The translations under genes and the position numbers were made by a program. Positions 7,017-14,517 of a stretch of DNA of 17,483 nucleotides are shown in pieces. Source of the stretch: an uncultured Collinsella sp. (GTDB lineage Bacteria > Actinomycetota > Coriobacteriia > Coriobacteriales > Coriobacteriaceae). The DNA lies in NCBI GenBank assembly GCA_902494585.1, contig CABUUD010000031.1:1-17483 (forward strand), written 5' to 3'. Below the pieces are notes generated by a model. That model searched no databases, was not told the origin of the DNA, and was given only the letters and a program-made list of their open reading frames with translations. Position 1 is the first letter of the stretch, and each line of letters opens with the position of its first letter.

Positions 7017-7736
7017 ATGCCTGCGCCCAAAAATGCACCGCTTTACCAGCAGATTTACGACGAAATCAAGGACGCAATCGAGAAAGGTGTTTATGCGCCC
7101 AAGGAGCGTATTCCGTCCGAGCTTGAGCTAGCCGAGCAGTACGAGGTGAGCCGCATTACGGTGCGCCGCGCCGTCGAGGAGCTGTGCTCCGATGGCTACC
7201 TGGTTAAGCAGCAGGGCCGTGGCACCTTTGTTTCCACGCCGCACATCAACCGCCAGTTCCACGCTTCGACGCTGCAGACGTTTACCGCGCTGTGTGCCGA
7301 TAATGGCATGAAGGCGGGCGCGCATGTGGTCGATCGCCAGATTGTGCCGGCGCGCCAAAACGAGATGGAGTTCTTTGGCCTGCAGAAGGACGCGCTGCTG
7401 TTGCACATCAAGCGCGTGCGTACGGCCGACGGCGAGCCCATCTTTGAGGAGAACATCTTTGTGCCGTTTGACGCCTACCGTGAGCTGTTGACGGCCGATC
7501 TTGAGGACAAGTCGATTTTTGCCGAGGTCGAGCGTGTTGGCGGAACGCCGATTGTCTCAGTTGGCTACCGCACGGCCGAGGCCGTTCGTGCCAATGCCGA
7601 GCAGGCGGCCGAGTTGGGCATTGCTCCGCACGATCCGCTGCTCAACCTGCGTGCCAGCTTTACCGGTCCCAATGGCGAGCCGGTCCTGATGGGTAAGCAG
7701 TACTACGTGGGTAGCCGCTACGTTATGGTCATGTAG
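7017..7736 (+). CDS. GntR/HutC-family regulator with UTRA domain
   Basis: DNA-binding repressor that responds to a small ligand, often a sugar phosphate in this subfamily. Residues about 5-75 are the winged helix-turn-helix: PLYQQIYDEIKDAIEKGVY, then IPSELELAEQYEVSRITVRR, and the wing GYLVKQQGRGTFVS. Residues about 90-239 form a UTRA ligand-binding domain (LLLHIKRVRTADGEPIFEE, and PVLMGKQYYVGSRYVMVM at the end). 239 residues is typical. The ATG at 7017 has only a weak purine-rich upstream stretch. It resembles the regulator at 10060, and the two are probably paralogues. Its own promoter carries the same two blocks as the PTS operon promoter at 801-833, so it is the likely regulator of that operon, as inferred from the shared sites. 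Confidence 0.92.
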   Translation: MPAPKNAPLYQQIYDEIKDAIEKGVYAPKERIPSELELAEQYEVSRITVRRAVEELCSDGYLVKQQGRGTFVSTPHINRQFHASTLQTFTALCADNGMKAGAHVVDRQIVPARQNEMEFFGLQKDALLLHIKRVRTADGEPIFEENIFVPFDAYRELLTADLEDKSIFAEVERVGGTPIVSVGYRTAEAVRANAEQAAELGIAPHDPLLNLRASFTGPNGEPVLMGKQYYVGSRYVMVM

Positions 7737-7764
7737 GTTACGCGGTTTTGCCAAACCGCGTAAC
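7737..7764 (+). terminator. hairpin directly after the first GntR gene
   Basis: A perfect 12-bp stem (GTTACGCGGTTT 7737-7748 with AAACCGCGTAAC 7753-7764) and 4-base loop starts on the base after the stop codon. It has no T-run, so it may act as a 3' stabiliser or work with the next hairpin. Confidence 0.55.
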
Positions 7765-7777
7765 GGCTCGACGCTGC

Positions 7778-7875
7778 AAACGCCCCTAAGCGGCAATCTG
7801 ACGTTCAATCGTCGGTCGCGTACCAAAGTACGCTTCCCTCCTCTTTCACGTCACCTTGCTCGCTTAGGGGCGTTT
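7778..7875. repeat. nested inverted repeat before recQ
   Basis: A perfect 15-bp inverted repeat (AAACGCCCCTAAGCG 7778-7792 with 7861-7875) encloses 68 bases that contain a second hairpin, GCGTAC (7818-7823) with GTACGC (7828-7833). The right arm ends in TTTT, so it may also terminate transcription. The layout resembles the nested elements at 5531 and 12036, but I found no shared core sequence. Confidence 0.6.
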
Positions 7876-7924
7876 TCGCTGACTTTTGCTCAACCTGCGG
7901 GATTTCCGCGCTTGTCAAGAGACT

Positions 7925-7978
7925 AGTCGTTGGGGACGTTCTTAAACGACTAGTCATTCAAGAACGTCCCCAATGACT
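7925..7978. repeat. 19-bp-stem palindrome with ACTAGT motifs
   Basis: The arms at 7925-7943 and 7960-7978 pair over 19 bp with one G-U; the core TTGGGGACGTTCTT is perfect. The loop contains GACTAGTC, also found at 7921-7928. After it, the phrase CCAATGACTACC is partly repeated. Probably an intergenic repeat; no gene is seen between 7737 and 8080. Confidence 0.6.
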
Positions 7979-8043
7979 ACCCAATGACTACCTGCAGAAT
8001 GAGCGTGGCTGACAGCCGTGCGGCACCGGTCCGCATGGCGGCG

Positions 8044-8049
8044 TATAAT
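8044..8049 (+). promoter_or_regulatory. -10 box of the recQ promoter
   Basis: A perfect TATAAT lies 32 bases before the recQ start. No convincing -35 is seen. Confidence 0.45.
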
Positions 8050-8080
8050 CGGCGGCAGATGATTCTGACGTTAGGAAACC

Positions 8081-10057
8081 ATGACCGATAGCATGCAGCA
8101 GATGGCGCTTGACACGCTCGGCGCCTATTTTGGCTACACTTCGTTTCGCCCGGGACAGGACCGCATGGTGGATGCGATTCTTGCCGGTCGCGATGCGCTC
8201 GGCGTTATGCCCACAGGCGCCGGCAAGTCCATTTGTTACCAGGTGCCTGCGCTTATGCTGCCCGGCATCACCTTTGTGGTGAGCCCGTTGCTGTCGCTTA
8301 TGGAGGACCAGACCCGCGCGCTGCTCGCGGCGGGTGCGCGCCCCAGTTATCTCAACTCCAGCCTTACCCCGGCTCAGCAAAATACTGTGTTCAAGCGTGC
8401 TCGTGAGGGGCGCTATCAGCTTATGTATGTGGCGCCCGAGCGCCTGCTCGAGCCACGCTTTCTGGCCTTTGCGCAGGAAGCTGCGGCCGAAGGCGGCATC
8501 GGCGTTCCGCTCGTGGCCATTGACGAGGCCCACTGCGTAAGCCAATGGGGCCAAGATTTCCGTCCCGCCTACCTGCAGATTCGCGAGTTCATCGATTCCC
8601 TGCCGCAGCGCCCTATCGTGGCGGCCTTTACCGCTACGGCGACCGAGCGCGTGCGCGCCGATATCCAGCAAATGCTCGGCCTGCAAAATCCCGCGACGGT
8701 GGTGACGGGTTTTGATCGCAAGAACCTCTACTTTGGTTGCGAGGAGATGGGCGACAAGGCCAAGGCTGTGTGGGTGCGCGACTACGTGATCGCGCATTCG
8801 AGCGAGAGCGGCATCGTGTATTGCTCGACCCGCAAGACGGTCGACGCGATGGCCGCGGAGCTTGCCGAGGTACTGGGCCCCAGCGGCATTCGCGTTGGCC
8901 GCTACCATGCCGGCATGGGCAACGACGCCCGCCGCCAAAGCCAGCGCGCTTTTATCGACGACGACATTCAGGTGATGATTGCCACCAACGCCTTTGGCAT
9001 GGGCATCGACAAGCCCAACGTGCGCTACGTGATCCACAACAACGTGCCCGAGAGCATCGAGGCCTACTACCAGGAGGCGGGCCGCGCTGGCCGCGATGGC
9101 GATCCGGCCAGCTGCCACTTGCTGTGGAACGGTAACGATTTTCGCATGCGCCGCTTTCTGATCGATCGCGGCGATGCTGCCGACGAGGCGCTCGATGACG
9201 AGCAGCGCGCGTGGGCGCTCCAGAACCGTTATCGTCTGCTCAGCCAGATGGAGGGCTACTGCAATACCACCGGCTGCCTGCGCGAATACATGCTGCGCTA
9301 CTTTGGCGACGAGGCCGCGGCCGAGCATGCGGCAGCCGCCGCGGGCGGCACGGCAGACGACGCCGAGGGCTGCGGCAACTGCAGTAACTGTCTCACGCAG
9401 TTCGAGGTCGAGGACGTCACCGATATGGCCCGCGCCGCTGTGCGCTATGTGGCCACGCGTCCCATGCGCTTTGGCAAGTCGCTGATCGCCGATGTGCTCC
9501 ACGGCGGCAACACCGAGCGCATTCGCCAGATGCATCTGGACGAGGACCGCGGCTACGGTGAGCTGTCGAGCGAATCGGTCGGGCGCATCAAGGACATCAT
9601 CGGCCAGCTGTGCGGCCGCGGTTATCTGGCCACCTCGCAGGGGCAGTACCCGGTCGTGGGACTGGGTCCGCGTGCCGGCGAGGTCGAGGACGAGGCGTTT
9701 GCCTTTACCGTTAAGCGTCGCGCGTCCAAGCGCAAGGCCTCGGCCCGCGCCCGCCGCGCCGTCGATCTGCTGCGTGAGGAGGCCGAGCTGGATCAGCGCC
9801 CGCGCGTGGGCGACGACGCCGAGCTGTTCGAGCGTCTGCGCGCCCTCCGCAAGGAGATCTCGACGGAGCTGGAGATGGCGCCGTATATGGTCTTTTCCGA
9901 CAAGGCCCTGCGCGGCCTGTGCCGCCTGCGTCCACAGACGCGCGACGAGCTGATCCAGGTCAACGGCATTGGCGAGAAAAAAGCCGACGCCTTTGGCGAG
10001 CAGTTTATGGCGGCGATTGAAGAGTTTGAGTCCGAGCATGCGCGGGATGGAGCGTAA
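8081..10057 (+). CDS. recQ: ATP-dependent DNA helicase RecQ
   Basis: 3'-to-5' DNA helicase used in recombination and repair of stalled forks. The 658 residues carry the full RecQ plan. Motif I is MPTGAGKS (43-50), motif II is DEAH (148-151), and motif III is AFTATAT. Motifs V and VI are NAFGMGIDKPNVRYVIH and YYQEAGRAGRDG. A zinc-binding part has four cysteines (YCNTTGC and CGNCSNC), followed by the RQC winged helix and a C-terminal HRDC domain (DELIQVNGIGEKKADAFGEQF). In the aromatic-rich loop after DEAH the sequence reads SQWGQDFRP, where E. coli RecQ and most relatives have His in place of Gln158. An Ala-rich insert of about 15 residues lies between the zinc cysteines. The start ATG follows AGGAAA. 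The next gene begins two bases after the stop, suggesting co-transcription with the second GntR regulator. Confidence 0.96.
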   Translation: MTDSMQQMALDTLGAYFGYTSFRPGQDRMVDAILAGRDALGVMPTGAGKSICYQVPALMLPGITFVVSPLLSLMEDQTRALLAAGARPSYLNSSLTPAQQNTVFKRAREGRYQLMYVAPERLLEPRFLAFAQEAAAEGGIGVPLVAIDEAHCVSQWGQDFRPAYLQIREFIDSLPQRPIVAAFTATATERVRADIQQMLGLQNPATVVTGFDRKNLYFGCEEMGDKAKAVWVRDYVIAHSSESGIVYCSTRKTVDAMAAELAEVLGPSGIRVGRYHAGMGNDARRQSQRAFIDDDIQVMIATNAFGMGIDKPNVRYVIHNNVPESIEAYYQEAGRAGRDGDPASCHLLWNGNDFRMRRFLIDRGDAADEALDDEQRAWALQNRYRLLSQMEGYCNTTGCLREYMLRYFGDEAAAEHAAAAAGGTADDAEGCGNCSNCLTQFEVEDVTDMARAAVRYVATRPMRFGKSLIADVLHGGNTERIRQMHLDEDRGYGELSSESVGRIKDIIGQLCGRGYLATSQGQYPVVGLGPRAGEVEDEAFAFTVKRRASKRKASARARRAVDLLREEAELDQRPRVGDDAELFERLRALRKEISTELEMAPYMVFSDKALRGLCRLRPQTRDELIQVNGIGEKKADAFGEQFMAAIEEFESEHARDGA

Positions 10058-10059
10058 CG

Positions 10060-10815
10060 ATGATAGCCGATAGCAAGACCGACCGTACTGACGTGCCTGC
10101 CGTGCCGCTGTACCAGCAGGTCATGGACGACCTAAAGGGCGAGATCGCGCGCGGCGTGTACGCTGCCGGCTCGCGCATTCCTTCCGAGATGGAGCTCGCG
10201 AAGTCCTACGGCGTGGGGCGCGTCACCGTGCGCCGCGCCATCGAGGAGCTGTCGCGTGCGGGGTATCTCAACCGCCAGCAGGGGAGGGGCACCTTTGTGT
10301 GTGCGCCCAAGCTCAAGCGCAAGATTCGCCAGAAGGGTGACGTCCAGAGCTTTACTGAGGGTTGTGCTGCCAACGACATGGTGCCGGGTGCGCGTCTGGT
10401 GTCGCGCACGATGGTCGCGGCGACGCGCGAGGATGCGGCGTTCTTTGGCGTGGAGCCCGGCTGCGAGCTCATCGTGGTCGAGCGCGTGCGCACGGCAGAT
10501 GGCGTGCCCGTTATGCTCGAGAACAACGCCTTTGTGCTCGCCGACCATCCCTATCTGCAGACGCTTGCCGACAAGGACCTCACGGACAATTCCATCTTTG
10601 CGCTCGTTGCCGAGCATTCGGGTCGCGCGCCGCTCAAGTCCGACCCCTGCACCGTGGAGATTGCGCTGGCGGATGCCCAGGCGGCCCCGCTGCTGGAGGT
10701 GCCGGTCGGCGAGCCGCTCTTCTATATGGAGGCCTACTTTACCGACGCCGGCGGGCGCCCTCTACTGCTCGGCCGCCAAAAGATCGTGGGCTCGCGCTAC
10801 GTCTTCGACATCTAA
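10060..10815 (+). CDS. second GntR/HutC-family regulator with UTRA domain
   Basis: Transcription factor of the same subfamily as the regulator at 7017. Residues about 14-85 form the winged helix-turn-helix (PLYQQVMDDLKGEIARGVY, IPSEMELAKSYGVGRVTVRR, GYLNRQQGRGTFVC). Residues about 100-251 form the UTRA domain (CELIVVERVRTADGVPVMLE, and PLLLGRQKIVGSRYVFDI at the end). 251 residues is normal. The recognition helix (SYGVGRVTVRRAIEEL) differs from the first regulator's (QYEVSRITVRRAVEEL), so it may read a different site. It starts two bases after recQ and is probably translated from recQ messenger. The gene downstream at 10960 has four ATAGAACAAC-like decamers around its promoter, which are the best candidates for its binding sites, by inference. 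Confidence 0.92.
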   Translation: MIADSKTDRTDVPAVPLYQQVMDDLKGEIARGVYAAGSRIPSEMELAKSYGVGRVTVRRAIEELSRAGYLNRQQGRGTFVCAPKLKRKIRQKGDVQSFTEGCAANDMVPGARLVSRTMVAATREDAAFFGVEPGCELIVVERVRTADGVPVMLENNAFVLADHPYLQTLADKDLTDNSIFALVAEHSGRAPLKSDPCTVEIALADAQAAPLLEVPVGEPLFYMEAYFTDAGGRPLLLGRQKIVGSRYVFDI

Positions 10816-10824
10816 CGTCCACAG

Positions 10825-10906
10825 ATAGAACAACATAGAACAAATTTGCCGAGATGACTTCACGGGCGTTGTTACACGTGTTATAAATAGGACAACATAG
10901 AACGAC
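10825..10906 (+). promoter_or_regulatory. paired decamer operators around the second SIS promoter
   Basis: Two tandem pairs of a 10-bp unit: ATAGAACAAC and ATAGAACAAA (10825-10844), then ATAGGACAAC and ATAGAACGAC (10887-10906). The pairs start 62 bp apart, close to six helical turns. A likely -10, TATAAA (10882-10887), lies between them, along with the palindrome ACACGTGT (10874-10881). The spacing fits a regulator bound on one face of the DNA, possibly with looping. Confidence 0.6.
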
Positions 10907-10959
10907 AGCAGGTACGAGCAGCCGTCGCCAAAAGCCGCCACACAAGGAGGAGCTTCAGC

Positions 10960-11928
10960 ATGAACGCACACGATCTGATTCAGGAAATTATCGAGCGCAA
11001 GGGTAAGGTCGAGAACGTCTTTTGGATTGCCTGCGGCGGTTCGATGATCGACCTCATGCCGGCTAACGAACTTCTCAAGCGCGAGGCCACCACGTTTACC
11101 TCGACGGTTTACACGGCGCGCGAGTTTTGCCTGATGGCTCCCAAGAGTCTTGGCGAGAAGTCACTCGTCATCGCCTGCAGCCACAGCGGCAACACGCAGG
11201 AGGTCGTCGACGGCTGCGAGATGGCGTCGGCTGCCGGCGCGGAGGTCGTCGCCATGACCGACTGCGAGGGCTCCAAGATCGACAACGGCAAGTGGACCAC
11301 CTGGGTCTATCCGTGAGGCGAAGGCGTGCCGCAGGCCGAGGTGCCGCAGGGCATCGGCGCTCTGATCGCCGCCGAGCTGCTCGACCAGCAGGAAGGCTAC
11401 GAGGCGCTCGCCGACATGTACGAGGGCCTCAAGCAGATGGATGCGCTGCTGCCCGCCGCCCGCGAGAAGGTCAACACCGAGCTGGGCGCCCGCTTTGCCG
11501 AGCTCTGCCAGCAGCACAAGTTCTTCTATATCCTGGGCTCCGGCCCTAACTTTAGCCAGACCTACGCCATGGCAATTTGCTCGCTCATGGAGATGCAGTG
11601 GCAGCACTGCTGCTACATCCACTCCGGCGAGTACTTCCACGGCCCGTTCGAGGCCACCGAGCCCGGCGTGTTCTACTTTGTTCAGCTTGGCGCGGGCGAG
11701 TGCCGCCCCATGGAGGAGCGCGCTCTTGCGTTCCTTAACACGCACACCGATACAGTCATGGTGCTCGATGCGCTCGAGTACGGTGTGGGCGAAGTGCCTG
11801 CCAGCGTGCGTTCGTTCCTGGAGCCGATCTTCTTCTACAACATGAGCTGCGAGCTGCGCGCCGCCCGTGGCAAGGTGTTTGACCACAGCCCCGAGGTTCG
11901 TCGCTACATGGGCATCGAGCAGTACTAA
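10960..11928 (+). pseudogene. FrlB-like SIS deglycase interrupted by in-frame TGA
   Basis: Would encode a 322-residue SIS-domain enzyme close to fructoselysine-6-phosphate deglycase. Motifs before the break are IACGGSMID and CSHSGNTQEVV (phosphate binding); after it come ILGSGPNFSQTYA, the catalytic-type SGEYFHGPFEATEPG and the FrlB-like end EVRRYMGIEQY. Codon 119 (11314-11316) is TGA, between WTTWVYP and GEGVPQAEVPQ, and the same frame stays open to 11928 with normal codon use. TGG (Trp) one base away would restore the protein, so a recent nonsense change or a sequencing error is most likely. Selenocysteine is not expected in this family. A GTG at 11326 could restart a 200-residue C-terminal piece. 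AAGGAGG lies nine bases before the ATG. It is a paralogue of the gene at 3661. Confidence 0.8.
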
Positions 11929-11968
11929 TCGAGCGGTATTAAGTTACCGGGGTAACAACTTCTCACGT

Positions 11969-11998
11969 CGGGGCCTACGCTAAGCGCAGGCCCCGTTT
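11969..11998 (+). terminator. terminator after the second SIS gene
   Basis: CGGGGCCT (11969-11976) pairs perfectly with AGGCCCCG (11988-11995), with an 11-base loop and TTT after the stem. Confidence 0.75.
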
Positions 11999-12035
11999 GC
12001 GTTGCGATGACCGGTTTTGTTTGTTGGAAAACGAA

Positions 12036-12211
12036 GTCAAATACTTTTCCCGAGAAGTGAACGACCTATTTTGGACCCTCGAAGCATCGACACTTTTTGG
12101 CGCCAAAACCGCAGGAAAATCTCAATGAAACTGCAGGAAATGGCTCCCATAAAGTGTCGATGCTCCGGGGGCCCGATTTTGCTCGTTCACTTCTCGGGGA
12201 AAGTATTAGAC
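12036..12211. repeat. nested inverted-repeat element 2
   Basis: A 176-bp element. The outer arms (12036-12064 and 12183-12211) pair over 29 positions with one mismatch and one G-U. A partly matching middle stretch follows, then a perfect 14-bp inner stem (AGCATCGACACTTT 12083-12096 with 12151-12164). Its centre carries ACTTTTTGGCGC (12092-12103) and AAAACCGCAGG (12105-12115), both also in the element at 5531. No coding sequence is seen between 11929 and 12321. Confidence 0.75.
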
Positions 12212-12238
12212 CTAAATGTGCGAGGGTGTTGCATGAGC

Positions 12239-12280
12239 AAAAAAGCGGGCCGCACCGGGGATTTCCGGCGCGGCCCGCTT
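12239..12280 (-). terminator. terminator of the lactate-type dehydrogenase gene
   Basis: Read on the minus strand, AAGCGGGCCGC (12280-12270) pairs perfectly with GCGGCCCGCTT (12253-12243), followed by further Ts to 12239. The stem is 11 bp. It ends the minus-strand dehydrogenase gene. Confidence 0.88.
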
Positions 12281-12321
12281 GGTATCGCGCTTAGATTCGC
12301 AAGGTTGTGGCAGCCAACGGC

Positions 12322-13299
12322 CTACTTTGCGTCGTATGCCTCGGCGTCCCACCAGTCGAGCTGGGCGATGTTGTCGCGGATGTGCTGGCAGCTCTTGTGG
12401 AAGCCCTCGAGCTCGTGCTCGGACAGGTCCAGTGTGTAGACTTCCTCGACGCCCTCGGCACCGATCACGCACGGCAGGGAGGTAAAGATGCCCTTCTCGC
12501 CATACTGGCCGGTCATAAGCGTAGAGGCCGAAAGCACGGCGTGCTCGTTGTGCAGCACGGCGGCGCAGACGCGTGCGGCGGAGTTGGCGACGGCGTACTC
12601 GGTGCACTGCTTGCCCTGGTAGGTCACATAGCCGCCCTTACGCGCGAGCTCCTCGACCTCCATGTGGTCGAAGGCGTACTTGTCGGGGTTCTCGGCCTGA
12701 AGCTCGTTAAGGCTCTTGCCGGCGATGGTCGCGGACTTAAAGGCGGCCAGCTGGCTAAAGCCGTGCTCGCCGATCATGTAGGCGTCGATGGACTTGGGGC
12801 TCACGCCGACCTTCTTGGAGATCTCGGTGCGCAGGCGGGCGGAATCCAGGCCGCAGCCCGAGCCGATGATCTTCTTGGGATCGTAGCCGGTCAGGTGCCA
12901 CAGCTCGGTGCACACGACGTCGCAGGGGTTGGAGATGCTCACGAAGATGCCGTCGAAGCCGGCGTTGACGATGCGCTTGGCAAAGGTGCGGGCGGCGTCG
13001 GTGGTAAAGAACAGCTCGCCGTCGCGGTTGCCGGCGGCCAGTGCGACCTTACCGGCGGCGTTGACGATGACGTCGCAGCAGGCCAGCTCCTCGTAGTGGT
13101 CGTAGCAGTTGACGATCTTGGTGTTGTACGGGACAAATGAAAGGGAGTCGCGCAGGTCCTGGACCTCGGACGTCACCTTGGCCTGGTTGATATCGCACAG
13201 GTACAGCTCATCGGCAATGCCCTGCATGAGCAGACTGTTGGCAACATGTGCTCCTACGTGGCCCTGGCCGACCACACCGATCTTACGCGTCTGGTACAT
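12322..13299 (-). CDS. L-lactate / L-2-hydroxyisocaproate-type dehydrogenase
   Basis: NAD-dependent cytoplasmic 2-hydroxyacid dehydrogenase of the L-lactate/malate dehydrogenase superfamily, reducing a 2-oxoacid to the L-hydroxyacid and recycling NADH in fermentation. Visible in the 325 residues: the Rossmann loop GQGHVG (11-16), Asp36 for NAD binding, SNP (123-125), LDSARLR with Asp152 and Arg155, and GEHG with catalytic His179. The segment EELARKGGYVTYQGKQCTEYAVANSAAR resembles L-2-hydroxyisocaproate dehydrogenase of lactobacilli more than classical LDH, and the substrate loop (LAAGNRDGELFF) lacks the usual GARQQEGESR. A branched or bulky 2-oxoacid may therefore be the substrate. I chose the ATG at 13299 because GAAAGGA lies seven bases upstream; the longer frame adds residues without family match. 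It is a single gene, divergent from metA. Confidence 0.85.
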   Translation of the reverse strand: MYQTRKIGVVGQGHVGAHVANSLLMQGIADELYLCDINQAKVTSEVQDLRDSLSFVPYNTKIVNCYDHYEELACCDVIVNAAGKVALAAGNRDGELFFTTDAARTFAKRIVNAGFDGIFVSISNPCDVVCTELWHLTGYDPKKIIGSGCGLDSARLRTEISKKVGVSPKSIDAYMIGEHGFSQLAAFKSATIAGKSLNELQAENPDKYAFDHMEVEELARKGGYVTYQGKQCTEYAVANSAARVCAAVLHNEHAVLSASTLMTGQYGEKGIFTSLPCVIGAEGVEEVYTLDLSEHELEGFHKSCQHIRDNIAQLDWWDAEAYDAK

Positions 13300-13336
13300 A
13301 TATGTATCCTTTCGGCCGAGTTTTTCGCGTCGAACC

Positions 13337-13342
13337 ATTGTA
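13337..13342 (-). promoter_or_regulatory. -10 box of the dehydrogenase promoter
   Basis: TACAAT on the minus strand lies about 38 bases before the start codon. A weak -35 candidate (TAGCAA) is 16 bases upstream. The rest of the 209-base gap to metA shows no clear riboswitch or repeat. Confidence 0.4.
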
Positions 13343-13508
13343 ACGTCCTGCTGCCACTTTGCTAGGCTAAAGCGCCATAGATTTTTGGGCATGCCTTAAT
13401 CTCTACTTTTGGCTGTTTTGGACCACTGACGGTATCGCTGGGCGATGCACTCGCGCGGATGGGGCCGGTCGTTGTACCATAGCTGCAACTGACTCGTAAG
13501 GAGCATCC

Positions 13509-14435
13509 ATGCCCATTCGCATCCCCGACGCCCTCCCTGCCGCCGCGCAGCTCGAGAGCGAGAACATCTTTGTCATGACCGAGTACCGCGCGCTGCACCA
13601 GGACATCCGTCCGCTGCGCGTGCTCATCCTCAACCTCATGCCCACCAAGATCGCCACCGAGACGCAGATCATGCGCAAGCTCTCCAACACGCCGCTGCAG
13701 GTGGAGGTGGACCTGCTGCGCACCAAGACGCACGAGGCCACGCACGTGAGCGCCGGCCACCTGGAGACGTTCTACCGCACGTTCGACGACATCCGCGACA
13801 TCCACTACGACGGCCTGATCATCACGGGCGCGCCGGTGGAGCAGATGCCGTTCGAGGAGGTCGACTACTGGCCCGAGCTCTGCCAGATCATGGATTGGTC
13901 CACCACGCACGTGCACTCTACGCTGCACATTTGTTGGGGCGCACAGGCCGGTCTGTACCATCATTACGGTATCCAGAAGTATGACCTGCCGGCAAAGGCG
14001 AGTGGCGTGTTCGAGCATTATCTGGTGAAGCCGCAAAGCCCGCTGGTCCGCGGCTTTGACGACCGTTTCTATGCCGTGCATTCGCGTAACACCGATGTGC
14101 GCCGCGAGGACGTGGAGGCCGAGCCGCAGCTTGAGGTCGTGGCCGTGTCCGACGAGGTGGGCCTGTACATCGTCAAGTCGACCGACAGCCGTCGCTTCTT
14201 TGTCTTTGGCCACCCCGAGTACGATACCGACACGTTGCGCCTGGAGTACGAGCGCGACGTGAAGCGCGGCCTCAACCCTCAGGTGCCGGCGCACTACTTT
14301 CCGGGTGACGACCCCACCGCCGAGCCGCGCAACGTCTGGCGCAGCCAGGCTCAGCTGTTCTACACCAACTGGCTCAACTACTATGTCTATCAGACCACGC
14401 CCTACGACCTGGCCCGCGCCGGCGAGGAGCACTAG
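13509..14435 (+). CDS. metA: homoserine O-acyltransferase MetA, predicted acetyl-CoA type
   Basis: First step of methionine synthesis from homoserine: acylation of the hydroxyl by acetyl-CoA or succinyl-CoA in the cytoplasm. The 308 residues align along the whole MetA family, with catalytic Cys142 in HICWGAQAG, His235 and Glu237 in FGHPEYD, and the conserved end TNWLNYYVYQTTPYDL. Residue 111, in TGAPVEQMPFEE, is glutamate. Published work on Bacillus cereus and E. coli MetA links Glu111 to acetyl-CoA and Gly111 to succinyl-CoA, so this enzyme is predicted to be an acetyltransferase despite the usual succinyltransferase label. The start ATG has AAGGAG seven bases upstream. It is a single gene that diverges from the dehydrogenase. 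A strong palindromic terminator follows at 14518-14588. Confidence 0.95.
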   Translation: MPIRIPDALPAAAQLESENIFVMTEYRALHQDIRPLRVLILNLMPTKIATETQIMRKLSNTPLQVEVDLLRTKTHEATHVSAGHLETFYRTFDDIRDIHYDGLIITGAPVEQMPFEEVDYWPELCQIMDWSTTHVHSTLHICWGAQAGLYHHYGIQKYDLPAKASGVFEHYLVKPQSPLVRGFDDRFYAVHSRNTDVRREDVEAEPQLEVVAVSDEVGLYIVKSTDSRRFFVFGHPEYDTDTLRLEYERDVKRGLNPQVPAHYFPGDDPTAEPRNVWRSQAQLFYTNWLNYYVYQTTPYDLARAGEEH

Positions 14436-14466
14436 GCTGCGGCCGTGGCTGTGCTCACGGCATGAC

Positions 14467-14506
14467 GAGCGTGGATTTTCGGACACACGAGCGCGGATTT
14501 TCGGAC
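14467..14506 (+). repeat. two direct repeats before the metA terminator
   Basis: GAGCGTGGATTTTCGGAC (14467-14484) and GAGCGCGGATTTTCGGAC (14489-14506) lead into the related left arm of the palindrome at 14518. The same three-part series recurs at 15867-15942. Confidence 0.75.
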
Positions 14507-14517
14507 GTTTACAAATC

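Noticed and set aside
11314..11360. Selenocysteine at the in-frame TGA
   Set aside because: No clear SECIS hairpin follows, the enzyme family uses no selenocysteine, and Trp (TGG) is one base away.
13400..13508. Riboswitch (SAM type) upstream of metA
   Set aside because: No conserved SAM-riboswitch stems or terminator are visible in the short leader.
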